Positions 1 to 25,307 of a stretch of 64,000 bases of DNA are shown piece after piece. Source of the stretch: Phaeosaccion multiseriatum. Its lineage: Eukaryota; Ochrophyta, other classes. Position numbers and translations under genes: made by a program. How positions within the stretch are numbered: position 1 is the first letter of the stretch; the number at the start of each line of letters is the position of its first letter. Location of the stretch: positions 2,790,001-2,854,000 of the forward strand of contig OZ218959.1 in assembly GCA_965112735.1 (NCBI GenBank). Reading direction: 5' to 3'. Under the pieces are notes generated by a model. It made no database searches and had not been told where the DNA came from. It saw only the letters and a list, made by a program, of their open reading frames with translations.

Positions 1-345
1 TCTGGGCAGATTCGACCACGTCCCCAGGCGAGACGGGCACTCCTAACGCCTGCTGCAGCTCCCAAGCCACTTGCACAGCTCGGAGGGAGTCCCCCCCGAG
101 CGCGTGGAAGGAGCTCTGGAGCAGCAACGCGGAGGGCAAGGCGCCATTTTCCGGTGCATCATCATCATCTTCTTCTCCTCCTTCTCCTCCTCCTCCTCCT
201 CCTCGAAAGAGTAGAGGCTGCAAAACTCCCAGGGCCCGCACAAGCGCTGCTTCGATCACCTTCTCTGTGTTGCCGCCATCAGTCTTCCTTAGCCCCAAGG
301 ATACGTCACCACTACGATCATCACCACCACCACCACTACCACCAC

Positions 346-383
<38 letters not shown>

Positions 384-1211
384 CCATTACCACCAGTGGC
401 AGTAGCAGCTGCGTTGCTACTATGCGTCCCCTCGCCTTGCCCCTCCTGCTCCCCCCTGCACCGCAGATACGTGTCGAGGAGGAAGCGCCGGTGCACCTTC
501 TGGGTGGCCGTCATTGGCAGCAGCTGTTTCCGTGGCTGTATGACCAACTGTTGTGGCTGAGGCTGCGTATCTGCAGCCCTCCTTTGGTTGTGGTGGTGGT
601 GTGTGTGCAGTGGGGCTCCTCCATACTCGACGAACAGGGAGGGCATTTGAGAGGGAGAGAGTGCCAGTGATCCCTGCTGCAGAGCTTGCCGGAGGTCTCG
701 TTCGCCACTCGGACTGAGCCGTTGCATAGTCCTGAAGTCGCGGCCCTCCTCGACATCACTATCGATCACCTCGACATCGATGACCTCACTTCTTCCAACC
801 TCCTCCTCCCTGCCTTCTTCCGCGGCACGACAAGCATGATGATGCTGCTGCTGCTCCTCCTCCTCCTCCTGCTGCTGCTGCCGCTGCTGCTGCTCCTGGA
901 GCTTGCCTTCCCACCGCCCTCTGGCCAGAATGCAAACCAGTCGTGCCTCTCTCTGCACCCACACCACACACACCGCCCCCGCCTCGATACCCGCACATTC
1001 ACAAATGGCGGCCTCCACGCCCTCGGGCACCACCTTCACTCCGCGCACCTTGACCGTGGTGTCTAGTCTTCCCCGCCAGTGCAAGATCCCACCTTGCCGT
1101 ACAACTACATCCCCTGTTCGAAAGCAGCGCTCCCCCTCCTCTCCCCCTCCTCCTGCTCCTGCTGAATCCGAACTCCTCGGCGGCAACTTGGTGAAAGCAG
1201 CAGTTGGTGAT

Positions 1212-1259
<48 letters not shown>

Positions 1260-3280
1260 CTAGTAGTAGTAGCAGCCACAGCGATCCTCCTCTCAGCCGT
1301 AGGTGAGTGGTGGTGGTCCTGGTGGTGGTACCCATGTTGGTAGTACCCATTCGCCAGGGGAGTGCCGAGCACCAACAGCTCTCCTGGACAACCATCCGGC
1401 AGCGCCTGGAGCTGGGCGTCCACCACAAGCAGGCGAGTGTTGCGGATCGGCCGCCCTATCGCGCCCACCAGCAGCAGCGACGATGGCGACGACAACGAGC
1501 CTGGACTGCCCCATCTTGGGTGTCCCTCCTCCTCCTCGTCGTCGTCGTCGTCGTCGTCGTTGTCCTGCCCTTGTCTTGCCTGCATGTCCCTTACCCCCCC
1601 CGTCGGCGGCGGCAGCAGCATGTCCTCCATTGTGGCGAAGGACACGTCTCCCGCTACCTCGGTTGACCCATATAAGTTCAAAAGCTGAGCGGCTGTCCTA
1701 TTCCTATTCGAGCACACTTGACTCGGTCCTTCTCCTTCCCCTCCTTCTTCTCCTCCTCCTGGTCCTCCTCCTCCTCTTGCTGCTGCTCCTCTCCCTCCTC
1801 CAGCTGCTGCTCGTTGAAACGCTCTCACGAGATGCAAAGGAAGCGGCTCTCCACTCACAAAGCAGTACCGAAGAGACGGCCAGCGCTCGCACAGTGGCGT
1901 GAGAACCGGCAGCACCGCCCCGAGAAGACTCGGAGTCAGGGTCACTCGAGTGGCACCATGCGCAGCTGCGGCAAGCAGAGTGCTCAGGGGGTTGGCCGAG
2001 CTGGAAGAGGAGGAAGAGGAGGGGAGCAAGACAGACCCAGATCCAGTGCTGCCCTTTCTTGGTGCCTGTGGCTGTAGGGGGAGAGATGGCACCAGATGTG
2101 CTGCTGCTGTTGGTGTTGCTGTGTCACCAACTGCTGCTGGTGGTGGTGCTGTTGAAGTGGCACCGCTGGATTGAGGCAGCAGGAGAGGCACGCCGGCCAG
2201 CAAGGCGCCAAGAATCTCCGCTATAGAGTCCACAAAGATGATGGGCACTCGCCTCACCACACACTCTCCGCCCCCCTCTCTCTTCCCTCCTCCTACTTCT
2301 TCTGCTTCTGCTGCTGCTTCTACTCTTGCCGCTCCTGCTGCTGGCTGTGACACCGCCGGTGGCCGCGCTGCTCCCGACCCTGCTCCTGACCCCAGGCTTG
2401 CTTGTGGGCCTTCTCTCGAGCTTGTACCAGTTGTGATAGCATCACCAACCTGCCCGGCGAAGGGAAATTGGTCCCACATCCACTGCAGCCGGTTCCGTGT
2501 CGCCTCTTGTGATCCTTGCACGAGCTTGGGCGAGCCTGTACTTCCCGAAGTGGGCATGAGGTACAGGACATCGCTGCAGAAGGGTCCTGACACCTGCGAC
2601 CCGTGGCACCTGTCGAGGTTCTCTTGGTGTATCACCAACTGCTGCTGCTGCTGTTGCTGGTGTTGGTGGCGCTGCTGCTGCTGGGGGTGGTGGTGGTGCG
2701 GGGGGAGTGGGAGCAGCAACGGGGAGCCTCGACTATCCACGACGACAACCGTGGCAACGAGAGCGAGCGTGCCAGAGAAGCCAGCCAGGACATTGGCCAC
2801 CATCGCTTGCTCACCCTCCGTCGTGATAATGACGGCCGGCATGACCCTCTCCAGCACGCCGCGCAGCACCTCCTCACTCCTCAACTTCGTACCGCTGCTG
2901 CTCGCCTCAAGGGGGAGGAAGATGGCGCCTGCTGCCATCGCGGCCAGTACAGCCACAATCTCCGCCTCACCGAACGGAGCCACGCAGATGCCCACCACAT
3001 GGCACCGGCACAGGCCGTGCTCGGCTTCCAAGAAGCGGCGGAGGTGCTGGACGCTCCGGTGCAGCTCGGCGAAGGAGGTCGAAGGGATCACCGCAGGGGC
3101 AGAGGGGCCTCGCCCTCTAGAGGGCGTGAGCCCCTCGCCCTGCTGCTGGGCGTGGAGCAAAGCAGGACCAGACACCGATGGTTGTTCTTTCTCCTCCCCC
3201 TCCTCTTGCGTAGTAGGGGGTGATGGAAAGGCTGTTCGAGGAGGGAACGCGTGCCTCTCGAACAAGGCGTAAAGCTCCAT
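1..3280 (-). CDS. AASDH-like adenylate-forming enzyme with carrier domain (3' end off window)
   Basis: A single open frame runs without a stop from the ATG at 3280 to the left edge, at least 1093 codons. It is an ANL-superfamily adenylation domain fused to a phosphopantetheine carrier domain. The family activates an acid with ATP and loads it on a pantetheine thiol. Visible motifs are TSGSTGSPKLV at about residue 244 (P-loop), FVDSIAEI at about 349, LYGSTEVAGD at 536-545, RTGDVVV, GRLDTTVKVRGVKV at about 740, and the C-terminal motif MTATQKVHRR. The carrier motif LGGDSL is at 1061-1066, with Ser1065 the expected prosthetic-group site. This order resembles beta-alanine-activating AASDH or an alpha-aminoadipate-reductase-type NRPS-like protein. 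The C-terminal module that would decide lies outside. Low-complexity insertions (poly-A, Q, G, D) interrupt the fold, and three contain the dispersed CAGTTGGTGATACAG motif. Confidence 0.85.
1201..1221 (+). repeat. Dispersed motif copy, followed by (GCA)n
   Basis: Perfect CAGTTGGTGATACAGCAG followed by about 15 GCA units. On the minus strand it is read in the AASDH-like gene as AVSPTAA preceded by poly-alanine. Confidence 0.9.
2119..2138 (-). repeat. Dispersed motif copy in coding sequence
   Basis: One-mismatch copy (GTGTCACCAACTGCTGC on the plus strand). The AASDH-like gene reads it as AAVGDTATP. Confidence 0.8.
2629..2650 (-). repeat. Dispersed motif copy in coding sequence
   Basis: GTATCACCAACTGCTGCTG on the plus strand. 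The AASDH-like gene reads it as QQLVIHQ, directly after a poly-Gln run. Confidence 0.9.
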
Positions 3281-3536
3281 CCCTGGCGTGTATCAGGCAT
3301 GGCTTGGTTTAAAGCACGCAACAATAAACAGGACGCCTCACAGATGAGCTTGAATTCTACCTCGATTACGTAAACTTACGTGAGTGTCGAGGCCCCCACC
3401 GCCCTTCAAATCGTCCTTGATTATACCGGGCTTGCTCCATCGGCAGCTGTAGAGGTTGCACCAGCAAGAGAGCAAGTAAACTGACCCTTGTGGTACTACA
3501 CTGTCTTCCTCGTTGTGTGCGGCGCTTCGGGCTGGC
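3281..3536. promoter_or_regulatory. Divergent intergenic region, AASDH-like / DBP5
   Basis: Only 256 bp separate the two opposed start codons, so both promoters and 5'UTRs must lie here or overlap the genes. No clear TATA box or other element was recognised. Confidence 0.4.
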
Positions 3537-4130
3537 ATGTCTGAGTTAGTAGACAAGGCGGAGACAACGACGCCTGTAGCAGAGAGCAACACCGCTACGA
3601 AGAAGAAGAGCTGGGCTGACGATGATGACGAGGACGTGCCTGGAGAGTCGTCGCCCTCTACGCTGGAGCCCCCCAACGTGCCGTCAGAGGCGCCGATATC
3701 TACCGCCACCCCCGCAGTGGTAGCCAAGGCCACAGACACAGTGACAAGCGTTGGAGCGGGTGCGCTGGAGCAAAAAGAAGGCGCTAAGGCAGAGGCCGAG
3801 GCGGAGCAACCTCCTGTGGTGGCTGCTGCTGTTGCTTCTGTGGCTGCTGCTGCTGCACCAGCTACGCCGAAGGGAATTGATCCATATGCCGCCGAGTTTG
3901 TACCAGGTGGAGCTCCAGCAGCAGCAGAAGGAGCAGCAGCAACAGGGGAAGCAGGAGTAGCGGCAGGAGCTGCTCAGGAAGTTTCGCGTACGCTACAGGC
4001 CCGAGCGAGCCGTGTCGCACGGGAGGACAATGCGGATAGGGAAGCGGCCGCCTTTTTCACCAGGCTCAATCTGAGCACTGAGTCGGAGGATCAGAAGCAA
4101 GCGCGACTCAAAGTCATTCAGGTGTGGGAT

Positions 4131-4179
<49 letters not shown>

Positions 4180-7100
4180 TGTGTCTGTGTGTGTGTGTAT
4201 GTTGTGGTGTGTCTTGTCTGGTCCATTTTTTCTTCCTTTGCTCTCTCATTTTACTGGTCACCTCTGCCCTTCCTCTCCACCTCTTATGATCCGACGTGTC
4301 TGTCTCTCTGTCTCCTCCTTCATCTCTGTCGCCCCTCCCTCCCACTAATGGCAACCTGCCTCCTCACCTCACTCACACTCTAACCACACCCCATCCACAC
4401 CCGAACCACCCACCCCCCACCTCAGTCCAACCCGGACTCACACCTAAGCAGCGCCAAGACGTTCGAGGAGCTGCAACTGCACGCAGATCTCATGCGCGGC
4501 CTCGGCGCCATGAACATCGTCAAACCCTCTGCCATTCAGGAGCACGCCATGCCCCTCATGCTCAAGAACCCCCCGGAGAACCTAATCGCCCAAGCGCAAA
4601 GTGGTTCCGGCAAGACCATTGCCTTCTGCCTCGGGCTCTTGTCGCGCATAGACACGAGCCGCAACGTTGTGCAGGCTCTCATTGTGACGCCGACCAGGGA
4701 ACTAGCGGTGCAGTGCGTGGAGCAGACGCTGCTGCCCATGGCTCGCTTTGTGGAGCCCAAGCTAAAGGTTGCCATGGCGCTCAAGGGCACAATGCTGGAC
4801 AGGGGCACGCGCATTAGTGACCATGTTGTCGTGGGCACGCCGGGCAAGGTGGAGGCATGGCTCAAGGGGAGATATGTAAGTGCGTGAGTAGGGAGATACA
4901 TGAGTGTGGGAATGGGAGTGAGTGTTGGAGTGGGAGTGAAAGTATGTGTGGGTAGTGTGTGTGTGTGCATGCGTGTATGTGTGCCCAACTCCATCCCATT
5001 CTCTTCCTTAACTTGTATCCCGCTCGCTCAATGCAACTCAATGCAATGCAACAGATGGACATGTCGAATCTTCGCGTGTTTGTCTTGGACGAGGCCGATG
5101 AAATGCTGTCGTACCCATTCTCTTCCTTAACTTGTATCCCGCTCGCTCAATGCAACTCAATGCAATGCAACAGATGGACATGTCGAATCTTCGCGTGTTT
5201 GTCTTGGACGAGGCCGATGAAATGCTGTCGTACGGCGGATTCAGAGAGGATTGCGTCCGAATCAAAAAGTTTATCCGATGGTGAGTGAGTGAGTGAGTGC
5301 GTCAGGGAGGGAGGGAGGGAGTCAGTGAATGAGTTAGCGAGTGAGTTTGTGAGGGAGGGAAGGAGGGAGTGATTGATCTTGCTACCCACCCACCTACTTC
5401 CTCTACCTCCTCCTTCCCACCCGCCTACCCTCCTACTCCTCCTACCCCTTACCCACCCACCTACCTACCTCCTACTAGCAACCCATCAACCAACCAACCC
5501 CCTTGCTCCTCCCTCCCTCCCTCCCTCCCTCCCTCCCTCCCTTCCTCCCTTCCTCCTGCCCACCCACCCCACTCCCTCATGCACACCCATTCATACACCC
5601 CCCTCCCTTCCTCCTGTCTCCTACAGCCCCCACCAGAGCCTGTTGTTCTCCGCCACCTTCCCTTCTGAGGTGATTCACTTCTCCAAGAAGCTTGTCCCCA
5701 AGCCCCTGAATGAGATCACGCTCGCCAGTGACGAGGAGCTCGTGCTGCCCTTCATCTGCCAGGTGAGGGACTTGGTCATAAAGAGCGAAGGGGGGGGGGG
5801 GCAGGGAGGGATGGATGGAGGGAGCGAGGGAGGGAGGGAGGGAGGGAGCGAGTGAAGGAGGGAGGGAGGGAGCAAGGAGGGAGAGAGGGAGCGAGGGAGT
5901 GAAGGAGGGAGGGAGAGGGAGGGAGGGAGTGAAGGAGGGAGAGAGGGAGGGAGGGAGGGAGGGAGGGAGGGAGGGAGGGAGTGAAGGAGGGAGAGAGGGA
6001 GGGAGTGAGTGAGTGAGTGAGCGAGCGTTCGGAAGCTGATCAGTCCCCCCCCCCCCCGATGAGCCTGGATACTTATCGTGGGTCTTTTTGCACGTACTGA
6101 GTCCCTCTTCTCACCTTCCCACCCTCCCTCCCTCTCTCCCTCTCTCCCTTCCTCCCTTCCTTCCTCCCTCCCTCCTCCCCTCCCCTCCCAAGATCTGGGT
6201 GGATCTGCGTAACCAGGGGCCCGACGCACGCATCGGACTTCTCGGCGATCTCTACGAGATCATGGAGCTCGGACAGTCAATCGTCTTCTGTAAGACTCGC
6301 AATGAGGTAAGATAAGAGTAAGAGTAAGAGTTTGACTTTTGAGTTCGCGCCCGGCCGTGTGAGTTTCAATTGACTTTTAACTTGTGCAGGACCAGAAAAG
6401 AAGCATCGGGTATCGACTGTGGGGTCGATGTTGCGATTCAGGAAGGTCTAATGAAGTGCAACTGCAATTGCCACTGCCACAGGTACGGGCTGTCGCGGCG
6501 CGGCTCAACGAGAACGGTTACGACTGCTCAGAGATGCACGGACAGGTGGAGGGGGCGGATAGGGACAAGGCCATGCAGGCCTTCCGGGAAGGAGTCACCA
6601 AGGTGGGTGGGTGGGTGGGTGTAGAGCGTACTCGTTCAGCACTTTGTCGATGGAGCTTTGTCGTGATCGATCGAGGCTTCCCCACAAGCTTCGGTCTGCA
6701 TGACACCCTCCCTCCCTCCCTCCCTCCCCCCCACCACCGTCAGGTGCTCATTACTAGCAACGTGCTTGCAAGGGGCGTGGACGTGCCAGCTGTGAGCCTC
6801 GTTGTGAACTTCGACATGCCTGTGGACGTTACATACGCTCCGTAAGTACACATACTGTATCACCAACTTGTATACTACTACAACCACTCCTCTGCTGCTC
6901 CGCTGCTCTGCTGCTCTGCTGCTGGTGCTGCTGCAGCTGCTGCGTCCCTGTCCCCTGTCCTCTGTCCCTGCTGCCGTACCACCAACTGCTGCACCACATG
7001 ACCCATATGACCCCATGTCTCATCTCACCGCAGCGACACGGAGACGTACCTGCACCGCATCGGCCGCACCGGGCGCTTCGGTCGCAAGGGAGTGGCCATC

Positions 7101-7534
7101 AACTTCGTACACGACAATGCAGCCATGAGTGTGGTGGAGGCCTTGGAGCGACACTTCTCACCCAATAAGCCCATGATGAGGAGAGCAGAGGCAGACCTTG
7201 ACGCCATAGAAGACATCATCAAGGTTAGCCTGGGTCGTGGTGGGGGGGTGCCCAAGGTTGGGTGGGTTAGGTTTTGGGGGGGGGGGGCGCAAGGGATGAA
7301 GGGACGAGAGGTAGGAGGGGTGGGACGGATGGGAGGGGGGGGGGAGAGAGCAGGGGAGGGGGGAGGGAGAGCAGGGGAGTGGGGGGGAGAGCAGGGCAGA
7401 GGGAGGGAGAGCACAGGAGGGGGGTGGGGGGCAGGGGAGGGGGAGGGGGAGAGCAGAGGAGGGGGGGGGAGTGTGGATGATGGAGATAGGTTGATGGATG
7501 AATGGATTGGCTCCTGTGCTGTGCTCCGCAGTGA
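3537..7534 (+). CDS. DBP5: DEAD-box RNA helicase Dbp5/DDX19
   Basis: ATP-dependent RNA helicase of the Dbp5/DDX19 family, which remodels mRNPs at the cytoplasmic face of the nuclear pore. Exons: 3537-4121, 4426-4875, 5174-5280, 5627-5762, 6193-6306, 6483-6602, 6744-6841, 7034-7223. The TGA at 7532-7534 lies alone after the last acceptor. All phases agree and give about 600 residues. Motifs in order: KPSAIQEHAM (Q motif), AQSGSGKT (Walker A), PTRELAVQ, TPGKVE, LDEADEML (DEAD box), LLFSATFP (SAT), ARGVDVPAVSLVVNFDMP, HRIGRTGRFGR (motif VI). The pairing of 'MLKNPPENLIAQAQSGSGKT' with 'VSLVVNFD' is typical of Dbp5. The N-terminus, about 195 residues of Ala/Glu-rich sequence, is longer than usual. 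A perfect 119-bp tandem duplication precedes exon 3. The final-exon assignment is the least certain part. Confidence 0.93.
4122..4425 (+). other. DBP5 intron 1 with (GT)n
   Basis: Intron between exon codons VIQ and SNP. The donor GTGTGG runs into about 60 bp of (GT)n, followed by pyrimidine-rich and CA-rich sequence before the acceptor CTCAG. Confidence 0.85.
4995..5232 (+). repeat. Perfect 119-bp tandem duplication spanning acceptor and DEAD exon
   Basis: Positions 4995-5113 and 5114-5232 are identical. Each copy holds the polypyrimidine tract, branch region, AACAG acceptor and the start of the exon encoding MDMSNLRVFVLDEADEMLS. Because 119 is not a multiple of 3, using the first acceptor and reading on shifts the frame. 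The second acceptor restores it. Confidence 0.97.
5763..6192 (+). repeat. DBP5 intron with (GGGA)n and (CCCT)n
   Basis: The intron is almost entirely GGGA/GAGGG tandem repeats (about 5805-6020), then a C run and a CCCT tract before the acceptor. The purine tract continues the donor GTGAGG. Confidence 0.85.
6855..6870 (-). repeat. Dispersed motif copy, intronic
   Basis: CTGTATCACCAACT in DBP5 intron 7, 14 bp after the donor. A second copy with one change (GTACCACCAACTGCTGC) is at 6974-6993 in the same intron. Confidence 0.8.
7224..7531 (+). repeat. G-rich final DBP5 intron
   Basis: Many GGGG runs (7245-7470) on the transcribed-sense strand, able to form G-quadruplexes in the pre-mRNA. Spliced out between the last Lys codon and the stop codon. 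Confidence 0.6.
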
Positions 7535-8129
7535 AGCGTGAAGCAGTCCATGTGGAATGCTTGTCTTTGTTCTTTCGTCCTGTTCGTTCCTTCATCGCCG
7601 CTTAGCTAGTACGGTTGTCTCATGTATGATGATGCGACCACGTTTTGTCCCGTTGTGCTGCCACCCCCCCCCCCTCTGTTTGTCAGGAAACGCTTGGAGA
7701 CGGCAGTTAGAAGTTTTTGGGATTCTAGTGAATACAAATGCAAAGTTGCCCTCCTGTCGTTTGCCTCTCTGCCTGAGTGCTGCGATGAGCGATTATTATT
7801 CAAGTGATCGCTTGTCTGTAGAAAAATATGTCAAGATCACAGGTGGCAGAGGAAAAGGTCAAGTTCCAAGCTGACATTACTTTTAGACAACCATAGATGG
7901 CACTTAAGGGTGTAATATCGAGCTGAAAACCTTCTTCTGCTTGTAACAGGCAAACCGTAGAGAGTAGGATCATGTCGCACGTGGAGCAGTGACCGACGTC
8001 CGCACAAGCTCTTTAGATAGACAGCATCTTGTGCCAGTAGCCCCACAAGCCGAAGCCGCAGGAGCAAAACCCTCTCGACGTTACAGAACTTCTCCTCTGT
8101 CTCTATGGTGATAAGACGTTGCTGCTGCA
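7535..8129. other. Intergenic DBP5-WD40
   Basis: About 600 bp holding the DBP5 3'UTR and the WD40 promoter. No conserved protein in any frame, no RNA gene recognised. Confidence 0.5.
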
Positions 8130-21771
<13,642 letters not shown>

Positions 21772-22519
21772 AGGAGTAGGAGTAGCTTCACGGAGGAAGA
21801 TGGATGCAGATAGCCACGGCGGGCTGGAAGCGGGGTGGACGTGCTGGTGTTGGTGGGCCTGTTGGTGGTCGACAGCGTCGCCGCGAAGTGATACCTCCCC
21901 CCCCCCCCCTCCACTACGTGCTGCCTGCTCCCATGTTACATCCTCCTTGCGAGGCAGCCTTTGCAGTCAGGACAGGCCGGCCACTGCCAGGCACGCTATT
22001 TGTCTTTTGCCATTTTGCCAAAAGAATTACTTCGTAGTACTACGAAGTATGTATTATTATTATCACATATCGTACATTAGGTTAAGTAGTTTCTTCTATG
22101 AAGCTGATGATCGGCTCCAGTTTGCGCTTGTCGAAGCCTTCTCCGTCCCCACCCCCCCACTCGCGCCTTTCGTCCCTCGCCTTGGGCTGATTGGCTGGCT
22201 GATTCACTGGCTGGCTCGCGCCGGCACTAAGAAAAAAGCCTGTCTTCTTTATCTTTTGTTCTTCGCCTCTGCATTCAGAAGGGCTGAACTTGAAGCGTGT
22301 TAATTGTTCCTGTGATTGATTCTTCGGTCGGTCGGTTGGTCGGTCGGTCGGTAGAGGGAGAAGAGAGAGAGCAGCAGACCCCGAGCAAACCGTGTGGAGA
22401 TTGGGGAACGTTCCGTGTGCTACTCCTCCTTCGCCTCCTCCCTCCGCGCCTTTATATGCTCCGCCTTTTCAACTCACCTCCCCCCACCCCCACCCCCCAA
22501 CCAGCAGCAGCAGCAGCAG
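21772..22519. other. Convergent intergenic region, WD40 / kinase
   Basis: Holds both 3'UTRs. It contains a locally AT-rich stretch (22010-22100) with a perfect 22-bp palindrome, and a GGTC-repeat tract near 22320-22350. No coding signal. Confidence 0.5.
22028..22049. repeat. Perfect 22-bp palindrome
   Basis: Two 11-bp arms meet at 22038/22039 (half-site ACTACGAAGTA), in an AT-rich patch between convergent genes. Related TACGAAGTA or TACTTCGAAGTA sequences occur at about 30206 and 39689. Confidence 0.9.
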
Positions 22520-24314
22520 TCACCCTGCCACCGCTGCTACCGCTTCGCCTCCTTCGGCTGCCGCCGCTGCACCCTCTTCTGTAACCGTCTCGGGTACCTT
22601 GTTCGGTGGCTCCGGCGACGCCCCCACCTTGTTGAGCATGGAGATGGTCATGATGGTGGCGCGGAACTTTCTCCGAGCGTTATAGGCGCTCATCTGAGTG
22701 CCGAAGTGCGTCAGTTCGACATCCGACTCTGACTTCATCCAGGGGTGGGCCAGCACGTCCTGGGTGAGGTTGGGGAATAGGTGGATGGGGGGTAGGTGGG
22801 GGTGATTGGGTCGAGCTCATTTGGTCTGACTATAAGGGAGGGAGCACAAAGCCAGGGAGGGCGGGAGCGAGCATGTATTCCTTCATCTATGCCTCCCTCC
22901 CCCCCCTCCCCGCTTTTGTCCCCTTCGCGGACCGATGTGCGGACCGATATGCCTCTAGTCTCTCCCTCCCCTCCCCCACCACACCCACCCCACACCACTC
23001 ACTCACTCACTCACTCACTCACTCACTCACTCACTCACTCACTCACTCACTCACTCACTCACTCACTCACTCACTCACTCACTCACTCACTCACTCACTC
23101 ACTCACTCACTCACTCACTCACTCACTCACTCACTCACTCACTCACTCACTCACTCACTCACTCACCACTCACTCACTCACTCCCTCCCTCCCTCACTCC
23201 ACTCACTCACTCACTCACTCGCTCACCGACCCCTCACTCACTCAATCATTCACTCACACATTCACGCACTCCACTCCACTCCCTCCTTCCCTCCCTCCCT
23301 CCTTCCCTCTCTCCCTCACTCACTCACTCACTCACTCACTCACTCACTCACTCACTCACTCACTCACTCATTCCCTCACCTCCGCCTTGAACCTCTTCTT
23401 AGGGTCCAGCACGAGCAGGCTATCGATGAGGTCCCTCGCCCCTGCCGACACGTTATCCCAGAACGGAGACGGATACTCGTACTTTCCCGTCTTGATGGCC
23501 CGGAACAGCGCCTGATTCGACTCGTCGTAGAAGGGTGGGAACCCACACAGCAAAATGTAGCTGATCACCCCTATGCTCCACATGTCCACCTCCTTGCCAT
23601 ACCCCTTGCCTGTAAGTATCTCGGGGGCCACATACCCCGGAGTACCGCAGGCCGTCTTCATCATTGCATCGTCCGACAAGAGCTGTGCGAGACCAAAGTC
23701 CGCAATCTTGATGAACATGTTGTCGGGCTCATGCGAGCTGTACAAAAGATTCTCCGGTTTTAGGTCCCGGTGGACAATATTTTGGCTGTGACAGTACTGA
23801 ATGCCCACCGCAATGCTTTCAATACACCTGCGGGCCTCCTTCTCGCTGTAGTGGGCCTTGCTAACTATGCTGTCGAAGAGCTCTCCCCCTGTGCACAGCT
23901 CCATCACCATATAAAAGTTTTGTTGTCCGTCAAACACGTCTTCGAGCTTGACGATATTTGGGTGGTCTATCCGCTGTTGAGTGAGGGGCGGAGGTGGGGG
24001 AGAGAGGCGGGGGGAGGGAGGAGCACTTAGACAGATGTGCGGCAGAAAGTCCGCGCGGCGGTGCTGTGGCAACCATATTCCGCCCCTTCCGTTGCGAACA
24101 AGAGCAGCAAGACGAGAGCAACCTTCGCGGCACGGAGGGTTTCTCTCTTTCTCTCTCCCACTCTCTCTCTCTCACACACACACTCTCTCTATCATCTATC
24201 TCCATCTCCCACCCTCTCTCTCTCTTTCTCTCTCCCACACCCTCTCTCTCAATCTCTCTCTTTCTCTCCCTCTCTCTCTCTCTTTCTCTCCCTCTCTCTC
24301 AATCTCTCTCTCTT

Positions 24315-24364
<50 letters not shown>

Positions 24365-24611
24365 CTCTCTCTCTCTCTCTCTGCTTATCCGAAGGCCCTG
24401 CACCCACACCCACCTGCAGAATGTCCACCTCCGCTTGCAGCGCCTCTTCGTCCTCCGCCGTCAGCGAAGCCTTCTTGATCACCTTCACTGCCCATTTTGA
24501 CTGGTCCGTCTTCCTTGACGCTAGCTTCACAGTCGCAAAGGAACCCTGCCCTAAGGTGCGCGTGAGATTATAATGCTTCTGGCAAGGGTCCTTCTTCAGG
24601 AACCTCACCAT
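22520..24611 (-). CDS. Ca2+/calmodulin-dependent protein kinase (CaMK family)
   Basis: Cytosolic Ser/Thr kinase, 343 residues from three phase-0 exons: 24611-24414, 23973-23380, 22759-22520. Kinase landmarks: GQGSFATV at 21-28, the ATP-binding Lys in AVKVIKK (K43), HRDLKPEN (catalytic Asp136), DFG at 158-160, CGTPGYVAPEIL, and the late-lobe LAHPWM. After the kinase core comes NARRKFRATIMTISML, which closely resembles the autoinhibitory, calmodulin-binding helix of CaMKI/CaMKII. No EF-hands follow, so it is not a plant-type CDPK. Regulation by Ca2+/calmodulin is inferred from that helix. The C-terminal tail is Ala/Glu-rich. The introns consist of (CT)n and (ACTC)n. Length and motif order are complete for a CaMKI-like enzyme. 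Confidence 0.93.
22998..23370 (+). repeat. (ACTC)n array in kinase intron 2
   Basis: About 40 ACTC units, then CCCT and further ACTC blocks. Read on the gene's own strand it is GTGAGGGAATGAGTGAGTGA, i.e. the donor site followed by its own tandem expansion. Confidence 0.93.
24130..24395 (+). repeat. (CT)n-rich kinase intron 1
   Basis: Long CT dinucleotide tract. On the gene's strand it is (GA)n between donor GTGGGTGTG and the acceptor. Confidence 0.85.
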
Positions 24612-25266
24612 GTTCCCCTACTCACACGGCTGCAAATGCCGTCCTTTCTTGTCAACGATGTAGATGAGCAGGCAGCAGCGAGCTGCTACCGCTCCTGACC
24701 TATGTTGTACCGATGTTGCCCCTTCCCCCCCCCCCCGCGCCCTGTGTCAAATTGCTTGCTCCGGCTCCCCCCCCCTCCTTTTCCTCCCCCCTTCTCGTTA
24801 CTTTCCAAATGCTCAAGCTTCTCTTCCCACTCCTTAGCTCTCCCCTGTATGCACGACTTTTAAGCGAAGATCAGAGCAGCAGAGGCTTGTTGTTGCTGTT
24901 TTCAGACGCTGAAAAAGAGGGGAGAATAAGTGAGAAGAGCGAACGTTACATGATAAAATTTAAACTGACAACTGTCATGGCCCCTCTCCCTCTGGCGTGT
25001 TCTGGCGAGCTCCGACGAGTTGCCCCCCTCAGGGGCTGAAACTGTCGAAACTGCCCCCTGCGAAGGCCCCGCAAGCGCCCACACAAAACACAAAACACAC
25101 GCAGAAACAGCAACCATACCCCCAAAAATTATGCGCATGCGTAGTTTGCGTTTACGCTCGGCTCCCCGCCTCCCTCGGCCCGCATGACCAACATACATGA
25201 AACCCGAGAGAGAGGGATCGGGTCGGGGTGCGCTCGCCATATGACTCTCGTGTCGTGGGCAGATAC

Positions 25267-25307
<41 letters not shown>

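Noticed and set aside
22998-23370. Regular repeat array resembling a CRISPR at first glance
   Set aside because: Tetranucleotide microsatellite without spacers, inside a kinase intron in a eukaryote.
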